Source: Streptomyces sp. NBC_01723
GTDB taxonomy: Bacteria > Actinomycetota > Actinomycetes > Streptomycetales > Streptomycetaceae
Direction of reading: 5' to 3'
NCBI RefSeq assembly: GCF_036246005.1
Contig: NZ_CP109171.1
Coordinates: 4,018,001 to 4,082,000, forward strand
Length of the DNA stretch: 64,000 bases
A model generated the notes under the pieces. The model saw nothing but the letters and a program-made list of their open reading frames with translations, searched no databases and was not told the origin of the DNA. Positions 26,528 to 36,698 of this stretch are shown here, one piece after another. Every line of letters begins with the position of its first letter. Position 1 is the stretch's first letter. The position numbers and the translations under genes were made by a program.

Positions 26528-27247
26528 TCAGCCGCGACGCCGACGCGTGCGCCCCGTCCGGGCCGCCTTGGCTCGTTTGGCGGCGAAGCGCACACCACCG
26601 GGGCTCTCGCCGACCTCGACCCGCACCACGGTGGACAGGGGGTCCACGACGCCCTCGCCCACCTGAAGGACGGATGTCTTCTCGGCACCCAGCTTGCTCA
26701 GTGCGGTGGCCGCCGCCTTCAGCTCCTCCTCCGCCGTGTCGCCCTTGAGCGCGAGCATCTCGCCGTACGGGCGCAGCAGGGGAATCCCCCAGGTGGCGAG
26801 GCGGTCGAGCGGGGCGACGGCACGAGCCGTCACCACATGCACCGGCGGCATCTTGCCCATGACCTCCTCGGCCCGGCCGCGCACGACGGTCACATGGTCC
26901 AGGCCCAGCAGCTCCACGACCTCGGTCAGGAAATTCGTGCGCCGCAACAGCGGCTCCAGCAGAGTGATCTTCAGGTCGTCCCGCACCAGCGCCAGGGGGA
27001 TCCCGGGCAGACCGGCGCCCGACCCGACGTCGCACACCGTCACACCCTCGGGCACGACCTCCGAGAGCACCGCACAGTTCAGCAGATGCCGCTCCCACAG
27101 GCGGGGAACCTCACGCGGGCCGATCAGGCCGCGCTTCACCCCCGCCTCGGCAAGCAGCTCCGCGTAGCGGACCGCGTCCGCGTAGCGATCGCCGAACACG
27201 ACACGCGCCTGCTCGGGTACAGGGGGAAGCTCCGCTGCCTCCGTCAC
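26528..27247 (-). CDS. rsmG: 16S rRNA (guanine527-N7)-methyltransferase RsmG
   Basis: 239 aa. The GTG at 27247 is preceded by GGAAGGACGG; an in-frame ATG at 27280 lacks a site. The SAM-binding motif [17 protein letters not shown] lies near residue 75, after the helical N-terminus that contains [18 protein letters not shown]. It methylates G527 in 16S rRNA; loss causes low-level streptomycin resistance in Streptomyces. The C-terminal 25 residues are basic. It is part of the conserved rpmH-to-parB minus-strand series but is separated from jag by a terminator. Confidence 0.95.
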   Translation of the reverse strand: MTEAAELPPVPEQARVVFGDRYADAVRYAELLAEAGVKRGLIGPREVPRLWERHLLNCAVLSEVVPEGVTVCDVGSGAGLPGIPLALVRDDLKITLLEPLLRRTNFLTEVVELLGLDHVTVVRGRAEEVMGKMPPVHVVTARAVAPLDRLATWGIPLLRPYGEMLALKGDTAEEELKAAATALSKLGAEKTSVLQVGEGVVDPLSTVVRVEVGESPGGVRFAAKRAKAARTGRTRRRRG

Positions 27248-27326
27248 GGGGACCGTCCTTCCGTACGGCGCCCGGCGCACCAGGCGCCGGTGCCAGAACC
27301 ACCAGAACTATCAGGCTGACAAAACT

Positions 27327-27355
27327 CGGCCCCGCCTGCGCAACAGACGGGGCCG
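27327..27355 (-). terminator. Terminator of the rpmH/yidC/jag series
   Basis: CGGCCCCG..CTG and CAG..CGGGGCCG pair over 12 positions with one mismatch and a 5-base loop; read on the minus strand it is followed by GAGTTTT. It lies directly after the jag stop. Confidence 0.85.
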
Positions 27356-27372
27356 GAGAACGAGAGAACCGA

Positions 27373-27885
27373 TCAGGCGGGAAGCACGACGACGAAGCGC
27401 TCGGGCTCCTCGCCCTCGGACTCGCTGCGCAGCCCTGCGGCCTTGACCGCGTCGTGCACGACCTTGCGCTCGAACGGGGTCATCGGCTCCATCCGCACGG
27501 ACTCGCCGCTGCTCCTGACCTCGGCCGCGGCCTTGGCGCCCAGCTCGGACAGCTCGGCGCGCTTCTGGGCCCGGTAGCCGGCGATGTCGAGCATCAGTCG
27601 GCTGCGGTCACCGGTGTCCCGGTGCACGGCCAGGCGCGTCAGCTCCTGCAGAGCCTCCAGCACCTCACCGTCCCGGCCGACCAGCTTCTGGATGTCGCGA
27701 CTGTTCGAGTCGCTGATGATCGAGACAGAGGCACGGTCTGCCTCGACGTCCATGTCGATGTCGCCGTCGAGGTCGGCGATGTCGAGCAGGCCCTCCAGGT
27801 AGTCCGCGGCGATCTCGCCCTCCTGCTCGAGGCGGGAGAGGGTGTCTGCGCCCTCGGCAGCGGCGGAGGTGGTGCCTTCCGTCAC
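27373..27885 (-). CDS. jag: Jag/KhpB-like RNA-binding protein (KH and R3H domains)
   Basis: 170 aa. The KH part contains NSRDIQKLVGRDGEVLEALQ (near residues 59-78) with the GxxG-type loop GRDG. The C-terminal R3H domain contains SGESVRMEPMTPFERKVVHDA. Jag/KhpB proteins bind RNA and are linked to cell elongation and division in Gram-positive bacteria. The N-terminal Jag domain of Firmicutes is absent; the first 45 residues are acidic. The GTG start has AAGGAG 9 bases upstream. It follows yidC by 15 bases in the same operon. Confidence 0.92.
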   Translation of the reverse strand: MTEGTTSAAAEGADTLSRLEQEGEIAADYLEGLLDIADLDGDIDMDVEADRASVSIISDSNSRDIQKLVGRDGEVLEALQELTRLAVHRDTGDRSRLMLDIAGYRAQKRAELSELGAKAAAEVRSSGESVRMEPMTPFERKVVHDAVKAAGLRSESEGEEPERFVVVLPA

Positions 27886-27900
27886 GGGATGGACTCCTTC

Positions 27901-29199
27901 TTACTTCTTCGACGGGGACTTGGGCCGCTGCGGGCCCTTGCGCTGCCCGGACTGGGCCTTGCTGCGGGTGCCGCCGCCCTTCTGCTGGGCGGGCTTCTGC
28001 TGTCCGGACTTCTTGGCGGCATCGGCGGGCTTGGCGGCCTGCTTGCCGTCCTCCGGCTCGTCGGACTTGGTGAGCGAGGTCTTCGCCTCGGCCTCTCCGC
28101 CCGGCTTGGCGGACTGGCGCTGCGACTTGCTCTGCCGCTTGGGCTGCTGCCGCTTGGGCGTGGCGGTGGCGCCGGGCGCGCCGTCCTCGCTCTGGGCGGC
28201 CGCGGAGGCCTCGTTCTTCAGTACGTTGCCGTCGGGCTGGGCGGCGAGACCGGCCTTGTTCAGGCCGTTGATGAACTTGCGCTCGAACTCGTTGCGGTCC
28301 CGGCCCTTGGCGACGATGGCCTTCACGATGGCCCTCTCGCCCCGGCCGCGCGTCTTGCCGTGCTCGGTGACGCTCTTGTGCAGCCGCTCCAGGTAGGAGG
28401 CCTGGGCCTTGGAACCCGGCGTCGGGTTGTTGCGGATGACGTACATCTGCTGGCCCATGGTCCACACGTTGGTGGTCAGCCAGTAGACGAGGACACCGAC
28501 GGGGAAGTTCACGCCGAAGACGGCGAACATGACCGGGAAGACGTACATCAGCATCTTCTGCTGCTGCATGAACGGGGTCTTCACCGTGGTGTCGACGTTC
28601 TTCGTCATCAGCTGGCGCTGGGTGAAGAACTGCGACGCGGACATCAGCACGATCATGATCGCGGTGACGACCCGCACGTCGGTCAGCGAGGCGTTGAGGG
28701 CGGCGACCTCGCTCTCGCTGCTGAAGAACTTGGAGGCCAGCGGGGCACCGAAGATGTGGGCCTGCTGCGCGCTCTCCAGGAGCTTCTGGTTGACCGCACC
28801 GACGGTGTCACCGGACGCGATGCCGTTGAGCACGTGGTACAGGGCGAAGAAGAACGGGGACTGCGCCAGGATGGGAAGGCACGAGGAGAGCGGGTTGGTG
28901 CCCGTCTCCTTGTACAGCTTCATCATCTCTTCGGACTGACGCTGCTTGTCGTTCTTGTAGCGCTCCTGGATCTTCTTCATCTCCGGCTGGAGCGTCTGCA
29001 TACCGCGCGTCGCCTTGATCTGCTTCACGAAGAGCGGGATCAGGCAGATGCGGATGAGGACCACCAGGGACACGATGGACAGGCCCCAGGCCCATCCGGT
29101 GTCAGGTCCGAAGATCGCCCCGTACACCGTGTGGAACTGGACGATGACCCAGGAGACGGGCCAGGTGATAAAGCTGAACAGGCTGGCAATCGTGTCCAC
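27901..29199 (-). CDS. yidC: Membrane protein insertase YidC/Oxa1
   Basis: 432 aa. The conserved core has five spans: an N-terminal helix, the [28 protein letters not shown] region near residues 50-80 with the cytoplasmic hairpin, [16 protein letters not shown] near 110, and the last helices before [12 protein letters not shown] near 245. It inserts membrane proteins with or without SecYEG. The C-terminal 170 residues are a long basic, Lys/Gln-rich tail ([15 protein letters not shown]) that probably contacts ribosomes. The GTG start has AAGGAG upstream; yidD ends 3 bases before. Confidence 0.95.
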   Translation of the reverse strand: MDTIASLFSFITWPVSWVIVQFHTVYGAIFGPDTGWAWGLSIVSLVVLIRICLIPLFVKQIKATRGMQTLQPEMKKIQERYKNDKQRQSEEMMKLYKETGTNPLSSCLPILAQSPFFFALYHVLNGIASGDTVGAVNQKLLESAQQAHIFGAPLASKFFSSESEVAALNASLTDVRVVTAIMIVLMSASQFFTQRQLMTKNVDTTVKTPFMQQQKMLMYVFPVMFAVFGVNFPVGVLVYWLTTNVWTMGQQMYVIRNNPTPGSKAQASYLERLHKSVTEHGKTRGRGERAIVKAIVAKGRDRNEFERKFINGLNKAGLAAQPDGNVLKNEASAAAQSEDGAPGATATPKRQQPKRQSKSQRQSAKPGGEAEAKTSLTKSDEPEDGKQAAKPADAAKKSGQQKPAQQKGGGTRSKAQSGQRKGPQRPKSPSKK

Positions 29200-29202
29200 T
29201 AA

Positions 29203-29577
29203 TCATGCTCCTTGGGCATGGGGCGAGGTCTCTGCGGCCGGGCCCGAGGGGCCGGAGGGGCTCGTGGGAGCCGTCCGTCCTTCGGTGGCCGGTTCGGCGG
29301 CGGAGGGCCCGCCCTTACGTGCACGCCAGGCGTCACGCAGCATTTCGTGCCACCGCGGACGCTTGCGCGGCGGAACATGGTCCACGCCGCCCAGCGACCA
29401 CGGATTGCATCGCAGGATGCGCCATGCCGTGAGCGCCGTGCCCTTGACGGCTCCGTGCCGGTCGATGGCCGTGTAGCCGTAGTGGGAGCACGACGGGTAG
29501 TACTTGCACACCGGCCCCAGCAGCGGACTGATCGTCCACTGGTAGAGCTTGATCAGAGCCAGTAGCGGGTACTTCAT
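29203..29577 (-). CDS. yidD: YidD membrane protein insertion efficiency factor
   Basis: 124 aa. It carries the family signature [27 protein letters not shown] with conserved cysteines in two segments (residues 12-40) and [12 protein letters not shown] near 53-64. The C-terminal 45 residues are a polar extension. It is peripheral to the membrane and assists YidC. The ATG overlaps the rnpA stop by ATGA. Confidence 0.95.
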   Translation of the reverse strand: MKYPLLALIKLYQWTISPLLGPVCKYYPSCSHYGYTAIDRHGAVKGTALTAWRILRCNPWSLGGVDHVPPRKRPRWHEMLRDAWRARKGGPSAAEPATEGRTAPTSPSGPSGPAAETSPHAQGA

Positions 29578-29945
29578 CGCGCGCCCCCTCCCAGTAGCCG
29601 CTCCAGGGCGGCGTCCAGGTCTCGGGCCAGCTGTGCATGGTCGGCGTCACCCGCACCGGGCAGCGCTCGTACGACTACCAGGCTACCGGGGGGAAACAGG
29701 TGGATCCGGTCGCGCACCAGATGGCGAAGCCTGCGCTTCACCTTGGTGCGCACCACCGCGCCTCCTACAGCTTTGCTCACGACGAAACCCGCACGTGTCG
29801 GGGGAGCGCTCTCCCCAGGCGCGTGCGGGTCCGTGGCACCGCTTCGAAGGTGGACGACGAGGGCCGGGCGGCCGGCCCGGCGTCCTCGTCGTACCGCGGT
29901 CGCGAAGTCCTCGCGCCGCCTCAGCCGGTTCTCGGTGGGCAGCAC
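29574..29945 (-). CDS. rnpA: Ribonuclease P protein component
   Basis: 123 aa. It is the basic protein cofactor of RNase P, which trims tRNA 5' ends. Signature segments are [18 protein letters not shown] at residues 8-25 and [16 protein letters not shown] near 64-79, the RNA-binding RNR-like motif. GTG start at 29945, with only a weak AGGT upstream. It lies 21 bases after rpmH. Confidence 0.94.
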   Translation of the reverse strand: MLPTENRLRRREDFATAVRRGRRAGRPALVVHLRSGATDPHAPGESAPPTRAGFVVSKAVGGAVVRTKVKRRLRHLVRDRIHLFPPGSLVVVRALPGAGDADHAQLARDLDAALERLLGGGAR

Positions 29946-29966
29946 GATGTCATGACCTGACCGGGA

Positions 29967-30104
29967 TCAGGCGGACAGACGGGTGCGACCCTTGCTGCGG
30001 CGAGTCGCGAGAATCGCGCGGCCGGCACGGGTACGCATCCGCAGCCGGAAGCCGTGGGTCTTGGCGCGACGGCGGTTGTTCGGCTGGAAGGTGCGCTTGC
30101 TCAC
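29967..30104 (-). CDS. rpmH: Ribosomal protein L34
   Basis: 45 aa: [20 protein letters not shown] is the N-terminal half and is diagnostic, followed by [19 protein letters not shown]. The GTG start at 30104 follows TGGAG by 8 bases. It is the first gene of the minus-strand series and is divergent from dnaA, the classic bacterial oriC arrangement. Confidence 0.96.
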   Translation of the reverse strand: MSKRTFQPNNRRRAKTHGFRLRMRTRAGRAILATRRSKGRTRLSA

Positions 30105-30324
30105 TCGGGGGCTCCAGAAAGAATCGGGGTTGGCGGGGTGCCGTCCTGGCTGTCACCGTGCGCCCACGAGTAGCTCGCGTTACGCCCGAGTGCACCGCTT
30201 TTCGATCACCTTGAACGTGACCTGTGCCCATCGGAGGCAGGCGGCAGCAGCCATCGACAACTCGACCTGGTTACGGTACGTGCGACTGCGCCATTCGGTC
30301 AAACCAGCGGGGACCGGGAGACAC

Positions 30325-30346
30325 TTGTCCACAGGCTGGGGACAAC
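30325..30346. promoter_or_regulatory. DnaA boxes in the dnaA upstream region
   Basis: A perfect TTGTCCACA box (30325-30333) faces an imperfect box, GGGGACAAC (complement GTTGTCCCC, 30338-30346), four bases away. They lie about 140 bases before the dnaA start in the 376-base rpmH-dnaA gap, where no other gene is seen. Autoregulation of dnaA through such boxes is established in Streptomyces. Confidence 0.8.
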
Positions 30347-30480
30347 AACTTGAACCCTACCGGCCGCGCTGACTACCGTGGCTGAACTCCGATTCGTTCC
30401 CTTATCCCTGCCCCATCCGAGTTTCATCCCGACCCGTCCCCGAATCACACCTTCGAGGGACTCGTGAGAGAGCGTGCCCT

Positions 30481-32451
30481 GTGGCTGACGTACCTGCCGA
30501 TCTTGCCGCAGTGTGGCCACGCGTACTGGAACAACTTCTCGGGGAAGGCCGCGGGCAGGGCGTCGAGTCGAAGGACGAGCACTGGATCCGGCGCTGTCAG
30601 CCGCTCGCCCTGGTCGCCGACACCGCCCTGCTCGCCGTACCGAACGAATTCGCGAAGGGCGTACTGGAGGGCCGTCTCGCCCCCGTCGTCAGCGAGACCC
30701 TCAGCCGCGAGTGCGGCCGCCCGATCCGCATCGCGATCACCGTCGACGACACCGCGGGCGAGCCCGCCGGCCCCGCCCCGCAGACGCCGCCGAGCCGTCC
30801 CCAGCCCCGCTACGAGGAGCCCGAGCTCCCCGCTCCCGGCCAGGGCCGCGACGAGTACGAGGGATACGGCCGCCACCGCGCCGACCAGCTGCCCACCGCC
30901 CGGCCCGCCTATCCGCAGGAGTACCAGCGCCCCGAGCCCGGCTCCTGGCCGCGCCAGACGCAGCAGGACGACTACGGCTGGCAGCAGCAGCGCCTCGGCT
31001 TCCCGGAGCGGGACCCCTACGCCTCACCGCCGCAGGAGCCGTACGGCCAGGACCCGGCGCCGTACCCCCACGACGCGTACCAGCAGGACTACCGGCCGCA
31101 GTCCCCGGAGCGCCCGCCGTACGACTCCCCGCGCGGCGACTACGACCAGCAGCGCGGCGACTACGACCAACCGCGCGGGGACTACGACAAGCCCCGCGGC
31201 GACTACGAATCCCCCCGTGGCGACTACGAGCAGTCCCGGGGCGACTACGACTCCCCGCGCGGTGAATACGACCAGCGCGGCCCCCGCCGGGACCTGCCCG
31301 AGCCCCCGTCCGGCTCCGGACGCGTGCACCGCGGCGGCCCCGTCGGCCCCGGTCCCACCACCGGCGCCCCCGGTCCGCTCGCGGCACAGCCGGCACCGGC
31401 GACCGGACCGGGCGAGCCGACCGCGCGCCTGAACCCGAAGTACCTCTTCGACACCTTCGTCATCGGCGCCTCCAACCGCTTCGCCCACGCGGCGGCCGTC
31501 GCCGTCGCCGAGGCGCCCGCGAAGGCCTACAACCCGCTCTTCATCTACGGGGAGTCGGGGCTGGGCAAGACCCACCTGCTGCACGCCATCGGGCACTACG
31601 CGCGCAGCCTCTACCCGGGCACACGCGTGCGCTACGTGAGCTCCGAGGAGTTCACCAACGAGTTCATCAACTCCATCCGCGACGGCAAGGGCGACAGCTT
31701 CCGCAAGCGCTACCGCGAGATGGACATCCTGCTCGTCGACGACATCCAGTTCCTGGCGGACAAGGAGTCGACGCAGGAGGAGTTCTTCCACACCTTCAAC
31801 ACGCTGCACAACGCCAACAAGCAGATCGTGCTCTCCTCCGACCGGCCGCCCCGGCAGCTGGTGACCCTGGAGGACCGGCTGCGCAACCGCTTCGAGTGGG
31901 GCCTGACCACCGACGTCCAGCCGCCCGAGCTGGAGACGCGCATCGCGATCCTGCGCAAGAAGGCCGTGCAGGAACAGCTCAACGCCCCGCCCGAGGTACT
32001 GGAGTTCATCGCCTCCCGGATCTCGCGCAACATCCGCGAGCTGGAGGGCGCGCTGATCCGGGTGACGGCCTTCGCCTCGCTCAACCGGCAGCCGGTCGAC
32101 CTGGGCCTGACCGAGATCGTCCTCAAGGACCTGATCCCGGGCGGCGAGGACTCCGCGCCCGAGATCACCTCCACGGCCATCATGGGCGCGACCGCCGACT
32201 ACTTCGGCCTCACCGTCGAGGACCTGTGCGGCACCTCGCGCGGGCGCGCGCTGGTGACGGCCCGGCAGATCGCCATGTACCTGTGCCGCGAGCTGACGGA
32301 CCTCTCGCTGCCGAAGATCGGCGCCCTGTTCGGCGGCCGGGACCACACCACGGTGATGCACGCCGACCGCAAGATCCGCAATCTGATGGCGGAGCGGCGC
32401 TCCATCTACAACCAGGTGACCGAGCTGACCAACCGCATCAAGAACGGCTGA
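30481..32451 (+). CDS. dnaA: Chromosomal replication initiator DnaA
   Basis: 656 aa with a GTG start, like S. coelicolor dnaA. Domain I (about 1-85) starts [20 protein letters not shown]. Domain II is very long (about 86-310), rich in Pro, Gln, Tyr and Asp, and ends in seven-residue repeats such as RGDYDQP. Domain III is the AAA+ ATPase with Walker [10 protein letters not shown] near 357, Walker B LLVDDIQF near 417 and sensor segments after [10 protein letters not shown]. Domain IV binds DnaA boxes with [14 protein letters not shown] near 619-632. It opens oriC, located immediately downstream, and probably represses itself through the boxes at 30325-30346. Confidence 0.97.
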   Translation: MADVPADLAAVWPRVLEQLLGEGRGQGVESKDEHWIRRCQPLALVADTALLAVPNEFAKGVLEGRLAPVVSETLSRECGRPIRIAITVDDTAGEPAGPAPQTPPSRPQPRYEEPELPAPGQGRDEYEGYGRHRADQLPTARPAYPQEYQRPEPGSWPRQTQQDDYGWQQQRLGFPERDPYASPPQEPYGQDPAPYPHDAYQQDYRPQSPERPPYDSPRGDYDQQRGDYDQPRGDYDKPRGDYESPRGDYEQSRGDYDSPRGEYDQRGPRRDLPEPPSGSGRVHRGGPVGPGPTTGAPGPLAAQPAPATGPGEPTARLNPKYLFDTFVIGASNRFAHAAAVAVAEAPAKAYNPLFIYGESGLGKTHLLHAIGHYARSLYPGTRVRYVSSEEFTNEFINSIRDGKGDSFRKRYREMDILLVDDIQFLADKESTQEEFFHTFNTLHNANKQIVLSSDRPPRQLVTLEDRLRNRFEWGLTTDVQPPELETRIAILRKKAVQEQLNAPPEVLEFIASRISRNIRELEGALIRVTAFASLNRQPVDLGLTEIVLKDLIPGGEDSAPEITSTAIMGATADYFGLTVEDLCGTSRGRALVTARQIAMYLCRELTDLSLPKIGALFGGRDHTTVMHADRKIRNLMAERRSIYNQVTELTNRIKNG

Positions 32452-32473
32452 CGGCTGCCGGCACCGGCCCCAC

Positions 32474-32502
32474 AGGCGCCTCCGGACACTCCGGAGGCGC
32501 CT
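32474..32502 (+). terminator. dnaA terminator
   Basis: AGGCGCCTCCGG and CCGGAGGCGCCT form a perfect 12-bp stem around ACACT, followed by TTCG, 22 bases after the dnaA stop. Confidence 0.88.
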
Positions 32503-33341
32503 TTCGTGTGCCCGGGGGCCGGGTGCGTCGTGCTTGGAGGTCGTACGCCCGTCCCAGCCGCTGTTCGATTACCTGCGGGGTTACGGCCGTCCTCCACAGA
32601 TTGGGCCACTTTCTTCCGTCCACACCTTGGGGACTGGGAAGTTGTCCCGATCCTGTCCACAGGCCGGGCTGTTGAGGGATCATCAGGGCAGGTCAGCTCC
32701 CTGTGGATTCGTGGACGAACGATCTCCACAGGCTGTGGACGACGAAACGTTCCACAAGCTGTGCATCGAGTTGTCCACGGGCAACCCACAGGCTGGAGCC
32801 GGTTGTCCCCAACGATCATGGGCTTCTCCACATGTCTGTCCACTGTTCGGCAACGTGACGCGCCCTGTCACCGCGTCGAGTGAAAGGCGTCACATCAGGG
32901 TGCCGGGTTGGGCTGTGGGAAACGTGGGTAAACCTGGGGACGGCGTTGGGGAGAAGTCGCCTCTCCCTGTGCACGGAGTGTGCAGAACTTTCTGTTCTCC
33001 ACAGATACGCCCGGTTGTCCACGGGCTCCACCCACAGGACCAGTGGACAAAATTCCTGCTCTGACCTGGGGAAACGCGGTTATCCACGGTATCCACAGGC
33101 CCTACTACTACTCCTGACCTTAGAGAGAGCGGAATTCGTTTCGAAGCGGGTCCTGTGCACAACTCGCTCCCGGTAGCCCGACCGTCCCTCGTCACGACTT
33201 GACCCCGAAGGGCACCTACTGTCAGTGGGGTGCGTCAGACTGGTCCCCGGTGTTCTGGTCCCGGGGGGAACGACGACACCGACCCAGACGACGAAGGCCA
33301 GGCAGAGCGAGCAGCGCCGGCAACAGCAGGAGGCGGCAACA
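32503..33341. other. oriC: oriC, chromosomal replication origin
   Basis: The gap between dnaA and dnaN has no gene and many DnaA boxes. Plus-strand boxes: 32590, 32616, 32653, 32722, 32748, 32771, 32824, 32995, 33015, 33080 and 33089 (starts). Minus-strand boxes: 32702, 32734 and 33042. Weaker matches lie at 32803, 32836 and 32914. The most frequent forms are TTGTCCACG and TTCTCCACA, in line with the Streptomyces consensus TTGTCCACA. Spacing is irregular with a sparser middle (32845-32994), as in other Streptomyces origins. The last two boxes abut a GGCCC and CTACTACTACT stretch. Confidence 0.96.
33080..33112 (+). promoter_or_regulatory. Putative basal unwinding element: tandem DnaA boxes plus DnaA-trio
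   Basis: TTATCCACG (33080-33088) and GTATCCACA (33089-33097) are directly adjacent, followed by GGCCC and CTACTACTACT (33102-33112). On the opposite strand the last part reads 3'-GAT repeats. This is the same order as the B. subtilis unwinding element: two boxes, GC spacer, DnaA-trio. The assignment rests on pattern similarity. Confidence 0.7.
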
Positions 33342-34472
33342 GTGAAGATCCGGGTGGAACGCGACGTACTCGCGGAGGCCGTGGCCTGGGCGGCGCGCAG
33401 CCTCCCGGCCCGTCCGCCGGCGCCGGTCCTCGCCGGCCTGCTGCTGAAGGCCGGCGAGGGGCAGCTGAGCCTGTCCAGCTTCGACTACGAGGTCTCCGCG
33501 CGGGTGTCGGTCGAGGCCGAGGTCGAGGAGGAGGGCACGGTGCTCGTCTCCGGTCGCCTGCTCGCCGACATCTCCCGCGCCCTTCCCAACCGGCCGGTGG
33601 AGATTTCCACAGACGGTGTACGGGCGACGGTGGTCTGCGGCTCCTCGCGCTTCACCCTCCACACCCTGCCGGTGGAGGAGTACCCGGCGCTGCCGCAGAT
33701 GCCGGAGGCGACGGGCACGGTCCCCGGCGAGGTCTTCGCCGCGGCCGTGCAGCAGGTCGCGATCGCCGCGGGCCGCGACGACACGCTGCCCGTGCTCACC
33801 GGTGTGCGCATCGAGATCGAGGGCGACTCGGTGACGCTGGCCTCGACCGACCGCTACCGCTTCGCGGTCCGCGAGTTCCTGTGGAAGCCGGAGAACCCGG
33901 AGGTCTCCGCGGTCGCCCTGGTGCCCGCCAAGACGCTCCAGGACACCGCCAAGGCGCTGACCAGCGGTGACCAGGTGATCCTGGCGCTGTCCGGCTCGGG
34001 CGCGGGCGAGGGCCTGATCGGTTTCGAGGGCGCCGGCCGCCGGACGACGACGCGTCTCCTGGAGGGCGACCTCCCGAAGTACAAGACGCTGTTCCCGACG
34101 GAGTTCAACAGCGTCGCCGTGATCGAGACCGCCCCCTTCGTGGAGGCCGTCAAGCGCGTGGCCCTGGTCGCCGAGCGCAACACCCCGGTGCGGCTCAGCT
34201 TCGAGCAGGGCGTGCTCATCCTTGAGGCCGGGTCCAGTGACGACGCACAGGCTGTGGAAAGGGTCGACGCCCAGCTGGACGGCGACGACATCTCGATCGC
34301 CTTCAACCCGACCTTCCTGCTGGACGGCCTGAGCGCCATCGACTCGCCGGTCGCCCAGCTGTCCTTCACGACGTCCACGAAACCGGCGCTGCTCAGCGGC
34401 AAGCCCGCGCTGGACGCCGAGGCGGACGAGGCCTACAAGTACCTGATCATGCCGGTGCGGCTGAGCGGCTGA
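33342..34472 (+). CDS. dnaN: DNA polymerase III sliding clamp (beta subunit)
   Basis: 376 aa, the actinobacterial length. Three clamp domains are visible: MKIRVERDVLAEAVAWAAR at the start, the middle domain starting near FAAAVQQVAIAAGRDDTLPVL, and the C-terminal domain ending YKYLIMPVRL, which forms part of the clamp-loader/polymerase pocket. The GTG at 33342 follows AGGAGG by about 10 bases. It encloses DNA and holds polymerase on the template. A DnaA box lies 21 bases past the stop. Confidence 0.97.
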   Translation: MKIRVERDVLAEAVAWAARSLPARPPAPVLAGLLLKAGEGQLSLSSFDYEVSARVSVEAEVEEEGTVLVSGRLLADISRALPNRPVEISTDGVRATVVCGSSRFTLHTLPVEEYPALPQMPEATGTVPGEVFAAAVQQVAIAAGRDDTLPVLTGVRIEIEGDSVTLASTDRYRFAVREFLWKPENPEVSAVALVPAKTLQDTAKALTSGDQVILALSGSGAGEGLIGFEGAGRRTTTRLLEGDLPKYKTLFPTEFNSVAVIETAPFVEAVKRVALVAERNTPVRLSFEQGVLILEAGSSDDAQAVERVDAQLDGDDISIAFNPTFLLDGLSAIDSPVAQLSFTTSTKPALLSGKPALDAEADEAYKYLIMPVRLSG

Positions 34473-34492
34473 GCCGTCCGCACCGTCGGCGG

Positions 34493-34501
34493 TTGTCCAC
34501 A
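34493..34501 (+). promoter_or_regulatory. Perfect DnaA box between dnaN and gnd
   Basis: TTGTCCACA in the 196-base gap after dnaN, near the putative gnd promoter region. A partial palindrome, ACAGCTGT, lies at about 34551. Confidence 0.75.
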
Positions 34502-34668
34502 GGGTGAGGAAAACCCGCAGGTGGGGGCGTACGTCTGAGCGCGTATGCCCACAGCTGTGCACGGGCGTCCGGGTTTAGGCTCGGCGCGGGTACGAAAGTG
34601 CCGCGGCACGCATCCGGCGGGTACGGAGGTGCCGCCTTGCCACCTCGCACACCTAAGGAAAGCAACTG

Positions 34669-35544
34669 ATGGAGCTCGGTCTCGTCGGCCTCGGCAAGAT
34701 GGGCGGCAACATGCGCGAGCGGATCCGCCGCGCGGGCCACACCGTCGTCGGATACGACCGCAATGCGGACCTCGCCGACGTCCACAGTCTGGAAGAGCTT
34801 GTGGGCAAGCTCAGCGCCCCGCGCGTGGTCTGGGTCATGGTCCCGGCCGGTGAGGCCACCCAGGCCACCGTCGACCGGCTCGGCGAGCTGCTGGAGCCCG
34901 GCGACGTCGTCGTGGACGGCGGCAACTCGCGCTGGACGGACGACGAGAGGCACGCGGAGGAGCTGGCGGCCAAGGGCATAGGCTTCGTCGACTGCGGCGT
35001 CTCCGGCGGCGTGTGGGGCCTGGAGAACGGCTACGCGCTGATGTACGGCGGCGACGCGGAGAACGTCGCCAAGGTGCAGCCGGTCTTCGACGCCCTCAAG
35101 CCGGAGGGCGACTTCGGTGCCGTGCACGCCGGCAAGGTCGGCGCGGGCCACTTCGCGAAGATGGTCCACAACGGCATCGAGTACGCGATGATGCAGGCCT
35201 ACGCCGAGGGCTGGGAGCTGCTGGAGAAGGTCGACTCCGTGGAGAACGTCCGCGAGGTCTTCCGGTCCTGGCAGGAGGGCACGGTGATCCGGTCCTGGCT
35301 CCTGGACCTGGCCGTCAACGCCCTCGACGAGGACGAGCACCTCGGCGACCTGCGGGGTTACGCACAGGACTCCGGTGAGGGACGCTGGACTGTGGAGGCC
35401 GCGATCGACAACGCGGTGCCGCTGCCGGCGATCACCGCGTCGCTGTTCGCGCGGTTCGCGTCCCGACAGGACGACTCCCCGCAGATGAAGATGATCGCCG
35501 CGCTGCGCAACCAGTTCGGCGGCCACGCGGTCGAGAAGAAGTAG
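34669..35544 (+). CDS. gnd: 6-Phosphogluconate dehydrogenase (decarboxylating), short NAD-type
   Basis: 291 aa, the short form rather than the 470-aa form. The Rossmann motif is [20 protein letters not shown] (residues 4-23). The catalytic and substrate segments are [28 protein letters not shown] and [18 protein letters not shown], where Lys and Asn are the conserved catalytic residues. It yields ribulose 5-phosphate and NAD(P)H. The ATG at 34669 follows AAGGAAAG. Its presence between dnaN and recF is a Streptomyces trait; recF starts 32 bases later. Confidence 0.93.
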   Translation: MELGLVGLGKMGGNMRERIRRAGHTVVGYDRNADLADVHSLEELVGKLSAPRVVWVMVPAGEATQATVDRLGELLEPGDVVVDGGNSRWTDDERHAEELAAKGIGFVDCGVSGGVWGLENGYALMYGGDAENVAKVQPVFDALKPEGDFGAVHAGKVGAGHFAKMVHNGIEYAMMQAYAEGWELLEKVDSVENVREVFRSWQEGTVIRSWLLDLAVNALDEDEHLGDLRGYAQDSGEGRWTVEAAIDNAVPLPAITASLFARFASRQDDSPQMKMIAALRNQFGGHAVEKK

Positions 35545-35576
35545 GCACCACCAGTTGGGGAGGTCGGCGAACGACC

Positions 35577-36698
35577 ATGCACGTCACGCATTTGTCGCTG
35601 GCCGACTTCCGTTCGTACGCCCGGGTCGAGGTGCCCCTGGACCCGGGCGTCACCGCCTTCGTCGGCCCGAACGGGCAGGGCAAGACGAACCTGGTCGAGG
35701 CGGTCGGCTACCTCGCCACCCTCGGCAGCCACCGGGTCTCCTCCGACGCGCCCCTGGTGCGCATGGGTGCCGAGCGCGCCGTGATCCGCGCCCAGGTCAG
35801 ACAGGGCGACCGGCAGCAGCTGATCGAGCTGGAGCTGAACCCGGGCAAGGCCAACCGGGCCCGCATCAACAGGTCCTCGCAGGTCAGGCCCCGTGATGTA
35901 CTCGGCATCGTGCGCACCGTCCTGTTCGCGCCCGAGGACCTGGCGCTGGTGAAGGGCGACCCCGGGGAGCGGCGCCGCTTCCTGGACGAGCTGATCACCG
36001 CCCGCTCCCCGCGCATGGCGGGGGTGCGCTCCGACTACGACCGCGTCCTCAAGCAGCGGAACACCCTGCTGAAGTCGGCCGCGCTCGCCCGCCGGCACGG
36101 CGGCCGCACGATGGACCTGTCCACGCTCGACGTCTGGGACCAGCACCTCGCGCGCGCGGGCGCCGAGCTGCTCGCCCAGCGCCTCGACCTGATCGCCGCC
36201 GTGCAGCCGCTGGCCGACAAGGCGTACGAGCAGCTGGCCCCGGGCGGCGGCCCCGTCGCCCTGGAGTACAAGCCGTCGGCGCCGGGGGAGGCGCACACGC
36301 GTGAGGACCTGTACGAGCAGCTGATGGCCGCGCTCGCCGAGGCGCGCAAGCAGGAGATCGAGCGGGGCGTCACCCTGGTGGGGCCGCACCGGGACGATCT
36401 GCTGCTCAAACTCGGTTCACTGCCCGCCAAGGGGTACGCCTCCCACGGCGAGTCCTGGTCGTACGCGCTGGCGCTGCGGCTGGCCTCGTTCGACCTGCTG
36501 CGGGCCGAGGGCAACGAGCCCGTCCTGGTCCTGGACGACGTCTTCGCCGAGTTGGACGCGCGGCGCCGGGAGCGGCTGGCCGAGTTGGTGGCGCCCGGCG
36601 AGCAGGTGCTGGTGACGGCCGCGGTCGACGACGACGTGCCGCAGGTGCTGGCGGGGACGCGGTTCACGGTCGCGGAGGGCACGGTGGAGCGCGTATGA
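35577..36698 (+). CDS. recF: DNA repair and recombination protein RecF
   Basis: 373 aa. An SMC-like ABC ATPase with Walker [10 protein letters not shown] at residues 30-38, the signature region [12 protein letters not shown] near 265 and Walker [17 protein letters not shown] near 315-330. It loads RecA at ssDNA gaps with RecO and RecR. The ATG at 35577 is preceded by GGGGAGG about 12 bases upstream. The dciA gene overlaps its stop by ATGA, so they are coupled. Confidence 0.96.
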   Translation: MHVTHLSLADFRSYARVEVPLDPGVTAFVGPNGQGKTNLVEAVGYLATLGSHRVSSDAPLVRMGAERAVIRAQVRQGDRQQLIELELNPGKANRARINRSSQVRPRDVLGIVRTVLFAPEDLALVKGDPGERRRFLDELITARSPRMAGVRSDYDRVLKQRNTLLKSAALARRHGGRTMDLSTLDVWDQHLARAGAELLAQRLDLIAAVQPLADKAYEQLAPGGGPVALEYKPSAPGEAHTREDLYEQLMAALAEARKQEIERGVTLVGPHRDDLLLKLGSLPAKGYASHGESWSYALALRLASFDLLRAEGNEPVLVLDDVFAELDARRRERLAELVAPGEQVLVTAAVDDDVPQVLAGTRFTVAEGTVERV

